Origin: JAEULH01 sp034382075
GTDB lineage: Bacteria; Pseudomonadota; Alphaproteobacteria; Rhodospirillales; Defluviicoccaceae
NCBI GenBank assembly: GCA_034382075.1
Contig: JAXMOZ010000002.1
Coordinates: 1 to 64,000 of the forward strand
DNA length: 64,000 nucleotides
Direction of reading: 5' to 3'
Below are positions 26,844-37,028 of the stretch, one piece after another (the first letter of the stretch is position 1; the number at the start of each line of letters is the position of its first letter). The translations under genes were made by a program, and so were the position numbers. The notes under the pieces were generated by a model. It saw only the letters and a list, made by a program, of their open reading frames with translations. It made no database searches and had not been told where the DNA came from.

Positions 26844-27623
26844 ATGATGCCAAGGCACGACGGGGACGCTCAGGCAACCGGCGGCGACGCCGGTGCCCCC
26901 GCGGCCGCGCGCTTCTCCCCCTGGAGGCTTGCCCCCATCGCGGTGATCGCCGCAGGCTTCGCCGCCGCCTTCGCCTTCGACCTCGACCGCTTTCTCAGCC
27001 TCGAAGCGCTGAAGACCCATCGCGAGGCGCTCCTTGCCTGGCGCGCCGGCAACGAGGTTTTGGCGGCCGTCGTCTTCATCGCCGCATATGCCCTCGTCGT
27101 CGCCCTGTCGCTGCCCGGCGCCATCTGGATGACGGTTGCCGGAGGCTTCCTGTTCGGCACCCTCGCCGCCGCCACCTACGTCGTCGTTGCCGCGACCACC
27201 GGCGCCGCGGCCATCTTCCTCGCCGCCCGCTATGCCTTCCGCGACCTGCTGCACGCCAAGGCGGGCGGGGCGATCCGCAAGATGGAGGCGGGCTTCGGCG
27301 AGAACGCCTTGAGCTATCTGCTGTTCCTTCGCCTGGTGCCGATCTTTCCGTTCTGGCTGGTCAACCTGGTGCCGGCGTTCCTGGGCGTTCCCTTGCGGAC
27401 CTTCGTGCTTGGCACCTTCTTCGGCATCATCCCGGGGAGCCTCGTCTACACCCTGGTCGGAAACGGCCTCGGCGCGGTCCTCGACGCCGGCCGCAAGCCC
27501 GACCTCGGGCTGATCTTCGCCCCGGAGATTCTCGCCCCGATCGCGGGCCTCGCCGTCCTTTCGCTCATGCCGGTGGCTTACAAGCGCCTGCGCCGCAAGC
27601 CCGCCCTCGCCGACGGCGCCTGA
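26844..27623 (+). CDS. TVP38/TMEM64 (VTT domain) membrane protein
   Basis: A 259-residue polytopic protein of the SNARE-associated/DedA-related VTT family. Seen: SLPGAIWMTVAGGFLFGTLAAATYVVVAATTGAAAIFLAARYAFRD, then LLFLRLVPIFPFWLVNLVPAFLGVPLRTFVLGTFFGIIPGSLVYTLVG. These are the paired re-entrant motifs of the family, which is linked to lipid scrambling or transport. The N-terminal ~25 residues are a hydrophilic Gly/Ala tail. It is divergent from rpmH. Confidence 0.92.
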   Translation: MMPRHDGDAQATGGDAGAPAAARFSPWRLAPIAVIAAGFAAAFAFDLDRFLSLEALKTHREALLAWRAGNEVLAAVVFIAAYALVVALSLPGAIWMTVAGGFLFGTLAAATYVVVAATTGAAAIFLAARYAFRDLLHAKAGGAIRKMEAGFGENALSYLLFLRLVPIFPFWLVNLVPAFLGVPLRTFVLGTFFGIIPGSLVYTLVGNGLGAVLDAGRKPDLGLIFAPEILAPIAGLAVLSLMPVAYKRLRRKPALADGA

Positions 27624-27685
27624 GCCGAGCGCTCCCGCGCCCTGCACCGGTATCCACCGCCTGCCGCCGTGGCATACTGCGGCGC

Positions 27686-29104
27686 ATGGACATGGCGCCG
27701 ACCCCCCGCCCCTCTCTCGTCACCGGCCTGTCGGCGCGGCTGCTGCTGCTCACGGTCCTGTTCGTGATGCTGGCGGAGGTGCTGATCTACGTGCCCTCCA
27801 TCGCCCGCTTCCGCCGCGACGACCTCGACGACCGGCTCGCCAAGGCCCACCTCGCCATGCTGGCGCTGGAGGCGACGCCCGACAACATGGTCTCCAAGGC
27901 GCTGGAGACGACGCTGCTCAAGCATGCCGGCGCCTATGCCATCGCCCTCAGCGAACCCGACCGGAAGATGCTGATGCTGGGCGAAGGCGCGCCGCCGCCG
28001 GTCGAGGCGAGCGTCGATCTCCGCGAGGAGACCGCGGCCGGCATGATTGCCAATGCCTTCTCGACGCTGGTGCAGACACAGAACCGGGTGCTGAAGATCA
28101 TAGGGCGCTCACCGGCGGAGCCACTGGGCACGATTGCGATCGTCATCGACGAGGGCCCGCTGCGCGCGCAACTCCGCGCCTTCTCCATCCGCATCCTGAC
28201 GCTCTCCATCATCATCTCGCTCATCACCGCCGGGCTCGTCTTTTTCGCCCTGCAGTGGCTGATGGTCCGCCCGGTCGTCCAGCTCACCGAGGCGATGACC
28301 CGCTTCCGCCAGAACCCGGAGGACGAGGCAGGCGTCCTGCGGCCCGGCCGGCGCGGCGACGAGATCGGCCTGGCCCAGCGCGAGCTCGCGGTGATGCAGA
28401 CCCAGATCCGCACCGCGCTGCGGGAGAAGAGCCAGCTTGCGGCGCTTGGCGGCGCGGTCGCCAGGATCAACCATGACCTCCGCAACGCGCTGTCCACCGC
28501 GGCGCTTGCCTCCGACCGGCTTTCGGGCATCGCCGATCCCGAGGTGCAGCGGGTGACGCCAAAGCTCTACCAGGCCATCGACCGGGCGATCGCGCTGTGC
28601 ACCCAGACCCTCGACTTCGTCCGCGACGTCAAGTCGACCCTGCGCCTGTCCTCGTTCGCGCTCGGCGAAGCGGTGGCGGAGGTGGCGGCCGAGGTGGTGG
28701 ACGCCGCCGGCGAGCCGCTGCCGGTCCGCTGCCGCGGCGGCGACGTGATGATCGAGGCCGACAGAAGCCAGTTCCTCCGGGTGCTGGCGAACCTCGCTCA
28801 CAACGCCGCCCAGGCCGGCGCGCACGCCATCCAGGTCGAAGCGAGCCGCAGCGGCGAACGCCTGCTCATCGACGTCGGCGACGACGGGCCCGGCATTGCG
28901 GCTGTCATGCAGGCCGAGCTGTTCAAGCCGTTCGCGACGGCGGGGCGCGATGGCGGCAGCGGCCTTGGCCTCGCCATCGCCCGGGAGATCGTCCGCGCCC
29001 ACGGCGGCGACCTCACCCTTGCCGCCACCGGCCCGGCGGGCAGCGTCTTTCGCATCGACCTGCCGGCGCCGGGCCGCGGTCCGGAGGGAGCGGCCGCCGC
29101 CTGA
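27686..29104 (+). CDS. Membrane sensor histidine kinase (orphan)
   Basis: A 472-residue sensor kinase. It has two membrane helices (LLLLTVLFVMLAEVLIYV and ILTLSIIISLITAGLVFFAL) flanking a periplasmic sensor of ~135 residues. A HAMP segment follows (RPVVQLTEAMTRFRQNPEDE), then an H-box RINHDLRNALSTAALASDRL and an ATPase domain with NLAHNAAQAGA (N box), DVGDDGPGI (G1), and GGSGLGLAIAREIVRAHGG (G2). The H box HDLRN is typical. No response regulator lies beside it, so its partner is unknown. Confidence 0.93.
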   Translation: MDMAPTPRPSLVTGLSARLLLLTVLFVMLAEVLIYVPSIARFRRDDLDDRLAKAHLAMLALEATPDNMVSKALETTLLKHAGAYAIALSEPDRKMLMLGEGAPPPVEASVDLREETAAGMIANAFSTLVQTQNRVLKIIGRSPAEPLGTIAIVIDEGPLRAQLRAFSIRILTLSIIISLITAGLVFFALQWLMVRPVVQLTEAMTRFRQNPEDEAGVLRPGRRGDEIGLAQRELAVMQTQIRTALREKSQLAALGGAVARINHDLRNALSTAALASDRLSGIADPEVQRVTPKLYQAIDRAIALCTQTLDFVRDVKSTLRLSSFALGEAVAEVAAEVVDAAGEPLPVRCRGGDVMIEADRSQFLRVLANLAHNAAQAGAHAIQVEASRSGERLLIDVGDDGPGIAAVMQAELFKPFATAGRDGGSGLGLAIAREIVRAHGGDLTLAATGPAGSVFRIDLPAPGRGPEGAAAA

Positions 29105-29234
29105 GCCATGGCGCACCGCGGCGAAAGCGCTTGCGCCGGCGCACGGAATGGGAAATCTATTCCCGCGGCGCGGTGCGGCGAGGACAGCAAGGCGCGGAGC
29201 GGGCAAAGAAAAAACGGGGATAAGGACGAGGACA

Positions 29235-29420
29235 ATGCATCACGTCGGACGGTGGGTCGTCGGCTTCATGGTCGCCGTCATCGGCCTGTTCGCCCTGTAT
29301 CTGGCTTCGCAGGCCCAGGAGCCGGTCATGTACTACTGCGGCCTGGGGTTGTTCGCCGCGTCCGTGTTGTTCAATTTCCTTCAGATCAAGCAGGTCTACG
29401 ACGAACAGGGCGGCCACTGA
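29235..29420 (+). CDS. Small two-helix membrane protein
   Basis: A 61-residue protein starting at 29235, with AGGACGAGG as ribosome site. It has two hydrophobic helices (WVVGFMVAVIGLFALYLAS and YYCGLGLFAASVLFNFLQI) and a polar C-terminus ending QVYDEQGGH. The family is not recognised with certainty. It is directly followed by the broken methyltransferase gene. Confidence 0.65.
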   Translation: MHHVGRWVVGFMVAVIGLFALYLASQAQEPVMYYCGLGLFAASVLFNFLQIKQVYDEQGGH

Positions 29421-29460
29421 GCCGGGGTCCGGCGACGGCGGGCAACGGTCGGGACGCAAC

Positions 29461-30226
29461 CGGCCGCTCTGGGACGTTGCCGCCTACGCCCTGTTTGCGG
29501 ACCAACGGCTGCGGCCGGCGCTGGACCTGATCGGCCGCATCCCGGACGTTGAACCCGAGCACGTCGTCGACCTCGGCTGCGGCCCCGGCGGGGTCACCCG
29601 CCTGCTGGCCCAGCGCTGGCCGCAGGCCCGCGTAACCGGCATCGACGCCTCGGCGGACATGCTGGCGGCGGCGCGCGGGGACGGCGGCGAGATCCGCTGG
29701 CTCCAGGCGGACCTCGCCGACTGGGCGCCGGACGCACAGCCGGATCTCATTTTTTCCAATGCCGCCCTGCACTGGCTCGACGATCATGCGGCGCTCTTTC
29801 CCCGTCTCCTCGCCATGCTGGCCGACGGCGGCGTGCTGGCGGTGCAGATGCCCAACAACTTCGCCGAGCCGTCGCACCAGGCAATCTTCGAGCTAACGCG
29901 TCGGGAGCGGTGGCGGGAGCGGCTGGGATCGCTGCTGCGGACCTCGCCGGTCGCATCCGCCGAGACCTACCTGGAGATGCTGCTGCCGCGAACGGCGCAT
30001 CTCGACCTCTGGGACGACCTACTGGCATGTGCTGGATGGCGAGGATCCGGTGCCGGCCTGGACCTTGGGCAGCGCGCTGCGGCCGGTTCTGGGCGTTCTC
30101 GGCGAGGACGAGCGCCGCGACTTCATGGCGGCCTACGCGCAGGCCATGCGCGCCGCCTATCCCCGCCGCGACGAAGGCCTGACGCTCTTTTCCTTCCGCA
30201 GGCTCTTCGTCGTCGCCAGGCGCTGA
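29461..30226 (+). pseudogene. tam: Broken trans-aconitate 2-methyltransferase-like gene
   Basis: The reading shows a Tam-like SAM methyltransferase: LWDVAAYALFADQRLRPALDL, SAM motif I VVDLGCGPGG (from 29563), ALHWLDDHAALFPRL, and VQMPNNFAEPSHQ. It has two defects. No ATG, GTG or TTG lies in frame between the TAA at 29221 and the conserved N-terminus; the first ATG (29659) is past motif I. Between 30010 and 30022 the frame shifts by +1, equivalent to a 2-nt deletion. After the shift the conserved C-terminus resumes (WHVLDGEDPVPAWTLGSALRPVLG...LFSFRRLFVVARR). An assembly error could explain one defect but hardly both. Confidence 0.8.
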
Positions 30227-30314
30227 GCGGCTTGTCGTTCCAGGTTGATCCGCCGGAAGCAAGAAGTGGCGAGGCGTTGCGGCGGCTGGAGCAGAAGCCC
30301 CGGAGCGCCGGGAA

Positions 30315-30344
30315 GGGCGGGATACGCCTGACGCGATCCCGCCC
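30315..30344. repeat. Inverted repeat, family C, copy 1 (possible terminator)
   Basis: Arms GGGCGGGAT (30315-30323) and ATCCCGCCC (30336-30344) are perfectly complementary with a 12-nt loop. A near copy lies at 32484-32513. Both sit between convergent genes, so they may serve as bidirectional transcription terminators. The flank GATCCGCCGGAAGCAAG at 30247 also has a counterpart before the second copy. Confidence 0.6.
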
Positions 30345-30407
30345 TATATCGCTACGCCGCTCGCGTTGACGATGCTTCGTCCGACGTGAGTATGTCTGCG
30401 GATCGCT

Positions 30408-31709
30408 TCAGCGGGCGGTGTAGCCGTCCGAGAGCGTGCGCATGAACGCGACGATGTCGTCCTCCTCCTCGTCGCTCAGGCCGAGATTGCCGATGTCCGG
30501 AACGTCCGGATTGGCGTTCGGGGCGAGGAGATTGGCCGACACCTCCGGAGCAGGCCAGCAACCCTGGCTCAAGGCGTCCCGTTCCGTCGTGAACTCATCC
30601 GGGCAGCGCGGCTTCACGTCCCTCGTGTTGTAGAAGTGGACGATCGACTTCAGGCTCTTGAAGTAGCCGTTGTGCCCGTAGGCCTTGGGGAAGACGGTGT
30701 TCGGCCGCTTGTCGACGTTGCGTACGGTCGGGAACTTGTGCCTTCCCTGGTTGACGCCGGCGAAGGCTGCCAATCCGTCGGTCCGGGTGGCGAGGAAGCC
30801 GCCGAGGCCGAGGTCCACCCACCGATCGCCCAGCGGATTGATCGGCATGCCATCGTCGAGGAGCACGTCGTCCATTCCGTAGAACGGGTTCTGCGGGTTC
30901 TTCGGCGCGCCGATGTTGGCGAAGCCGAAGGTGGTGAACAGCGGCGGGGTGCCAGGGAACGCAACCGCATCCGGCGTCGAGCGGTGACAGCCGGAACACT
31001 GTCCCCTGGTGTTGAAGAGCTCGAGACCGCGAGCCTCCTGGGGCGTCAACTGCGCCTCGTTCCTGAGCACGGCGTCGAACTTGGAGGTGAACGCGTTCAC
31101 CTCGGGCGAGCCCTCGAAGGCGGCGATGGACAGCGCCACCCTGTCGTAGCTGAGCTCCACCGCCTCGGGCGTGCTGCAGTCGATGGGCCCCTGCCAGACC
31201 TCGGCGAAGAGCCCGGCATACTTCGCGGCCGCGACGTGCTGGCAGACCTCCAGTTTGTCCGGGTTGTTCTGCTCAACGTGGTTGACGAAGGGACCGAGAG
31301 CCTGGTCGGCGGTCGGGTCGCCCAGCCTCTCGCCGGTAGCGCGTCCGTCCCAGAAGTTGCCGCCGCGCCGCGTGGTGGCGGTGACGGCGAGGGGCGGGGC
31401 GAAGCTCACATAGGCGACGGTCGGCGCTTTGCGGCCGCCGCTCCGCTGCGGGACGCTGCCGGGGAAGACGGCGCCGCGCTGGTTGATGCCCGGCACAGGA
31501 ACCGTCCAGCCCACCTTCGGCTCGTGGCAGGTGGAGCAGGACATGCGCCCGGGGTCGGAGATCTTGTCGAAGAACAGCTCCTTGCCAAGTCGCTCGACCG
31601 GGCTCAGGCTGTTCGGGTTTTTGTTGCGGGGAGCAGCATTTGCTGCGGTTGAGAAGGCGAATAGAACAAGCAGCACTGCCTGTGCAGTGCAAAGTGTATT
31701 GGTGGCCAT
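30408..31709 (-). CDS. Periplasmic dihaem peroxidase / MauG-like protein
   Basis: A 433-residue exported c-type cytochrome of the CCP/MauG family. It has a signal peptide (AVLLVLFAFSTAANA) and two haem-binding motifs, CSTCH (residues 58-62) and CSGCH (238-242). It also has ERLGKELFFD near the N-terminus and LPDVPDIGNLGLSDEEEDDIVAFMRTLSDG-like end features (NLGLSDEEEDDIVAFM). Members reduce peroxide or carry out oxidative protein modification. Substrate and partners are not evident. The start at 31709 has GGAG upstream, and an upstream start at 31736 would add nine residues. Confidence 0.9.
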   Translation of the reverse strand: MATNTLCTAQAVLLVLFAFSTAANAAPRNKNPNSLSPVERLGKELFFDKISDPGRMSCSTCHEPKVGWTVPVPGINQRGAVFPGSVPQRSGGRKAPTVAYVSFAPPLAVTATTRRGGNFWDGRATGERLGDPTADQALGPFVNHVEQNNPDKLEVCQHVAAAKYAGLFAEVWQGPIDCSTPEAVELSYDRVALSIAAFEGSPEVNAFTSKFDAVLRNEAQLTPQEARGLELFNTRGQCSGCHRSTPDAVAFPGTPPLFTTFGFANIGAPKNPQNPFYGMDDVLLDDGMPINPLGDRWVDLGLGGFLATRTDGLAAFAGVNQGRHKFPTVRNVDKRPNTVFPKAYGHNGYFKSLKSIVHFYNTRDVKPRCPDEFTTERDALSQGCWPAPEVSANLLAPNANPDVPDIGNLGLSDEEEDDIVAFMRTLSDGYTAR

Positions 31710-31785
31710 GGTTTCTCCACGGTTCGTGAGTGGCAATTGCGATTGGCGGCAAAGCTACCCCTGCTGGGAAACCAAAATCAACGTT

Positions 31786-31808
31786 CGATTTACGCCTGCC
31801 GTAAATCG
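31786..31808. promoter_or_regulatory. Perfect palindrome in the divergent region of the MauG-like and GFA genes
   Basis: Arms CGATTTACG (31786-31794) and CGTAAATCG (31800-31808) are complementary over 9 bp with a 5-nt centre. The position, 77 nt upstream of the MauG-like start and upstream of the divergent GFA gene, suits an operator. A second perfect stem, AAGAGCC/GGCTCTT, lies at 31911-31927. Regulator identity is unknown. Confidence 0.4.
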
Positions 31809-31970
31809 GGCACGGTTGGCACTTTGCCACTGGTCGGCCGGGGGTGCAGTTCCGGCGGAGGCCGTTGTCTGCCAAGCTGGCCCAGCCCGAGGAAAGTGCC
31901 GCCGAACCGGAAGAGCCGCCGGCTCTTGCGGCATAACGCAGCACGGGGAACGGAAAGGAGCGCACCGGAG

Positions 31971-32402
31971 ATGGCGGAGATGCACAAGGGACGGTGTTTC
32001 TGCGGCGCGATCGAGATCGAGGCAACCGGCGAGCCGCTGGAGATGGGGTACTGCCACTGCGGCTCGTGCCGCCATTACTCCGGGGCGCCGCTGGTCGCCT
32101 TCATCCTCTTTGCCGCCGATCAGGTGAGGATCACCCGGGGCGGCGAGATGCTCTCACGCTTCGAGAAAGGCGGGATGAGCGCGCGCCGGTTTTGCAGCCG
32201 CTGCGGCGGCCATGTGATGACCGAGCTACCGGACTTCGGCCTGGTCGACGTCTACCCGGCCGTGCTGCCGAGCGTGGACTTCAGGCCCTCGGTCCACCTG
32301 AACTACGGCGAACGCGTCCTGCCGGTCCGCGACGGCCTGCGCAAGCTCAGGGACTTTCCGACGGAGGCCGGCGGCTCGGGCGAGGTGGTCGGGGAAGATT
32401 GA
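31971..32402 (+). CDS. GFA family (glutathione-dependent formaldehyde-activating fold) protein
   Basis: A 143-residue zinc protein of the GFA/CENP-V fold. The metal-site Cys pattern is clear: GRCFCGAIEIEATG, GYCHCGSCRHYSGAP, and RFCSRCGGHVMTELP. Despite the family name, most bacterial members have no proven activity on formaldehyde. The start at 31971 follows AAGGAG with acceptable spacing. It is a single gene, divergent from the MauG-like gene and convergent to ftsH. Confidence 0.9.
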   Translation: MAEMHKGRCFCGAIEIEATGEPLEMGYCHCGSCRHYSGAPLVAFILFAADQVRITRGGEMLSRFEKGGMSARRFCSRCGGHVMTELPDFGLVDVYPAVLPSVDFRPSVHLNYGERVLPVRDGLRKLRDFPTEAGGSGEVVGED

Positions 32403-32483
32403 GGCCCCGGCGGGCTGCGGGGCCGCCCCCAGCCCACTGAAGCCGTCGGGCGGGTCGAGGCGAAGCCGGACCCGCCGGAAGTT

Positions 32484-32513
32484 GGCGGTATGCGCCTGCG
32501 GCGATCCCGCCCT
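32484..32513. repeat. Inverted repeat, family C, copy 2 (possible terminator)
   Basis: GGCGGTAT and GATCCCGCC arms around GCGCCTGCGGC give an imperfect version of the stem at 30315-30344. It again lies between convergent genes (GFA protein and ftsH). Confidence 0.5.
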
Positions 32514-32555
32514 ACGTCGCCGCCCGGACCCGTCCGACCGGGGACGGGAGCCGCC

Positions 32556-34484
<1,929 letters not shown>

Positions 34485-34517
34485 GTCCGTCGTCCCTCGT
34501 TGTCCCAGCCTGACAGG

Positions 34518-35069
34518 CTACGCCGCCAGGACTTGGCTGTCCGCCGCGGCGCGCTCGCCGGCGAGCGTCGCCGCCACCGCGTGCACCACCGAGGCAATCC
34601 GCACCGCCGCCTGGATCTGCTCGGCGCCGAGCCCGGCCTTGCGCAACTCCCGCTCGTGGGAGTCGATGCACATGCCGCAGCCGTTCACGGCCGAGACGGC
34701 CAGCGACCACAGCTCGAAATCTACCTTTTCCACGCCCGGCTTGCCTATGACGTTCATCCGAAGCCGCGCCGGCAAGGTCTTGTAGTCGGGCGATGAAACC
34801 AGGTGCACGAAGCGGTAATAGATGTTGTTCATGGCCATGATCGCCGCCGCCGCCTTCGCCGCCTGCAGCGCCTCGGGCGACAGCCGCGGGGCAAACTCGG
34901 CAACGATCGCCCCGATCACCTCCGGCTCGCCGGTCGCCAGCGCCGAGGCAATGAAGGTTCCGGCCTTCTGCTGCTCGCTGAGCCCCTGCTCCGCCGCCAG
35001 CGAGGACAGGTTCAGCTTCAGGTCCTTCGCGTAATCGGGCAGGCGGGTCTTCAACATTTCAATGGACAT
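34518..35069 (-). CDS. ahpD: Alkyl hydroperoxide reductase AhpD
   Basis: A 183-residue all-helical AhpD. It has the CxxC redox pair CGMC (131-134), followed by SHER, whose His (138) is part of the proton relay. The N-terminus (MLKTRLPDYAKDLKLNLSSL) and RMNVIGKPGVEKVDFELWSLAVSAVNGC are family signatures. AhpD re-reduces AhpC. The start at 35069 was chosen by family fit. It lies 86 nt downstream of ahpC on the same strand. Confidence 0.96.
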   Translation of the reverse strand: MSIEMLKTRLPDYAKDLKLNLSSLAAEQGLSEQQKAGTFIASALATGEPEVIGAIVAEFAPRLSPEALQAAKAAAAIMAMNNIYYRFVHLVSSPDYKTLPARLRMNVIGKPGVEKVDFELWSLAVSAVNGCGMCIDSHERELRKAGLGAEQIQAAVRIASVVHAVAATLAGERAAADSQVLAA

Positions 35070-35155
35070 GGTCCCAATTCTCCAATTGTTCAATCGGCCG
35101 CGGGCGCGATGCGGTCCGGAGGCGCGCCAGCCGCGCCCCCGGCTCCGGTCCGCTG

Positions 35156-35695
35156 TTAAGCGGCCTGCAGAACGTCCTCGCCCTTCTGCCAGTTGCAGGG
35201 GCAAAGCTCGTCGGTCTGCAGGGCGTCGAGAACCCGCAGCACCTCCTGGGTGTTGCGCCCGACGTTGAGGTCGTTCACCGAGACGAAGCGGATGATGTTG
35301 TCCGGATCGACGATGAAGGTGGCCCGGAGGCAGACCCCTTCCTGCTTGTCGAGGATGCCCAGGGCCTCGCTCAGCTCCCGCTTGATGTCGGCGAGCATGG
35401 CGAACGGCAGGTCGGTCAGGTCCGCGTGGTGCTGCCGCCAGGCAAGGTGGACGAACTCGCTGTCGGTGCTGGCCCCATAGACCACCGTGTCGCGGTCGTT
35501 GAAGTCCTCGTTCAGCTTGCCGAACGCGGCGATTTCGGTCGGACACACGAAGGTGAAGTCCTTGGGCCAGAAGAACACGACCTTCCACTTGCCGGGCTCG
35601 GACTGGTCGGTGATGCGGCTGAACGCCGTTTTTGGATCGGTCGAGACCACGGCGTTGAGGTCGAAGGACGGGAAACGGTCGCCTACGGTGAGCAT
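35156..35695 (-). CDS. ahpC: Peroxiredoxin AhpC
   Basis: A 179-residue 2-Cys peroxiredoxin. The peroxidatic Cys is C51 in DFTFVCPTE. The C-terminal CPC (C165/C167) supplies the resolving Cys, matching the AhpD-dependent actinobacterial-type AhpC. The start at 35695 (MLTVGDRFPSFDLNAV) has GGAG upstream; an upstream in-frame ATG at 35797 is not family-like. With ahpD it forms a peroxide-detoxifying pair. No OxyR gene is adjacent. Confidence 0.96.
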   Translation of the reverse strand: MLTVGDRFPSFDLNAVVSTDPKTAFSRITDQSEPGKWKVVFFWPKDFTFVCPTEIAAFGKLNEDFNDRDTVVYGASTDSEFVHLAWRQHHADLTDLPFAMLADIKRELSEALGILDKQEGVCLRATFIVDPDNIIRFVSVNDLNVGRNTQEVLRVLDALQTDELCPCNWQKGEDVLQAA

Positions 35696-35959
35696 TTCTG
35701 CATCTCCTTGTGTGTGTTCGGTATGACGAATGTGGAGCAAAGCGGTGATCGCTTCACTCGGATAAAGTTGTGACTTTAGATCGATGGGGTCGATCATGAT
35801 GCCGTTCGCCGGCCGGCCGCTGCCGCCGGGTGGGCGCCGGAGCTGGCGCGCAAACCGAAAGCACCGCCCGGGACCGGACGGCGCTGATTGCTCCTCAGGT
35901 GTGTCGGTCGGTTTCGTCCGGCGCGCGGAGCGCGCGCCGGCGGCGCCGGACGGCAGGGC

Positions 35960-36304
35960 CTACGGCTGCTGCGCCTCGGCCATCGCCGCTTCGACCGCGA
36001 CGGGATCGACGAACAGTCCGGCGCCCAGGCTCAGCGCCAGCATGACCGCGGCCTCATCCCAGCGGGTGAAGTGCTCGGCCTGCGCCCGCTCCCCGTAGAA
36101 CAGCGCGAACGTCGCAATCACCATCGCCGAGATGAAGGCCAGCGAACTGATCGCCGCGACCGTCAGCCCAGGCGGAGCAAACGACGCCAGCAACACCGTG
36201 GTCGCGATCATCACCGCGAGCCGCATGAGGCTCAGCCGGTTCCGCTCGTCGCGGGGATCGCCCGACGAACCGAAGGTCGAAGCCGAATGCTGTCTCGGGG
36301 TCAT
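35960..36304 (-). CDS. Small hypothetical membrane protein
   Basis: A 114-residue protein with three hydrophobic segments (LAVMIATTVLLASFA, VAAISSLAFISAMVIATFALFYG, EAAVMLALSLGAGLFV). The start at 36304 (MTPRQHS) has a strong GGAGGCAGGAG ribosome site. The family is not recognised. It is divergent from the CoxG-like gene. Confidence 0.65.
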   Translation of the reverse strand: MTPRQHSASTFGSSGDPRDERNRLSLMRLAVMIATTVLLASFAPPGLTVAAISSLAFISAMVIATFALFYGERAQAEHFTRWDEAAVMLALSLGAGLFVDPVAVEAAMAEAQQP

Positions 36305-36441
36305 CTCCTGCCTCCCACGTTCATCCACTCCTGATATCGGAGTCCGGAGGTCGGATATCAACCGTCCGGATCTTGTTCCGGCGTCACCGCGCCGTTAGGC
36401 TTCGCGCGGTCTTGATCGTCCTGGCTCAAGGAGCCGCTTGC

Positions 36442-37023
36442 GTGCAGCCGACCGGTGAACGAAGGCTCGGAGCGTCACGCGAGGCTGTCTGGGTCGCGCT
36501 GAGCGAGCCTGACGTGCTGCGCCGCTGCCTTCCAGGCTGCGAGAGCGTCGAGCGCGTCTCCGACGTCGAATTCACCATCAGCGCGCAGGTTCCGCCGGCT
36601 GCGGCGCCGTTCGCCGGCACATTGCGGCTCGGCGACGTCGATCCGCCGGCAGGGTTCAGGTTCACCGCCGAGTTGCGGAACCCGGCCGACGATGTGGTTG
36701 CCGCCGCCGGCCGGATCGACCTCATCGCTGCGGGAGAGGCGACGCTGCTGCGCTACCAGCTGGAGCTTGCGGGCAACGCCCTGCCCCGGGGCGAACCGCA
36801 ACCCAGAGGCGACGCGGCCGGCCGGCTCGCCGAAACGTTTTCCCTCCGCTTCGAGCGGGCCTTGGCCAGGCGTGGCGGCGGCGCGACCGCGCCCGCCGCG
36901 CAGGCGCAAGCTCAAGCGCAAGGGGGAACACTTGCCACGGAAGCACGGCCCGGCCTCCGCCCGCTGGTCTGGGTCCCGGCATTGATGCTGGCCGTCGCGC
37001 TGATCCTCTACACCTCGAGCTGA
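36442..37023 (+). CDS. CoxG-like SRPBCC protein with C-terminal membrane anchor
   Basis: A 193-residue protein of the carbon monoxide dehydrogenase subunit G family. The START/SRPBCC domain (GERRLGASREAVWVALSEPDVLRRCLPGCESVE...) fills residues ~1-145. It is followed by a Gln/Ala-rich linker (AQAQAQAQGG) and one C-terminal helix (LVWVPALMLAVALILYTSS). CoxG anchors CO dehydrogenase to the membrane, but no cox genes are present here, so the role is open. The start is GTG at 36442 with AAGGAG eight bases upstream. Confidence 0.85.
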   Translation: MQPTGERRLGASREAVWVALSEPDVLRRCLPGCESVERVSDVEFTISAQVPPAAAPFAGTLRLGDVDPPAGFRFTAELRNPADDVVAAAGRIDLIAAGEATLLRYQLELAGNALPRGEPQPRGDAAGRLAETFSLRFERALARRGGGATAPAAQAQAQAQGGTLATEARPGLRPLVWVPALMLAVALILYTSS

Positions 37024-37028
37024 CGAAG

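Noticed and set aside
35777..35800. OxyR-type operator upstream of ahpC
   Set aside because: A short GATCG/CGATC inverted repeat exists, but it does not match the OxyR pattern closely and no oxyR gene is nearby.
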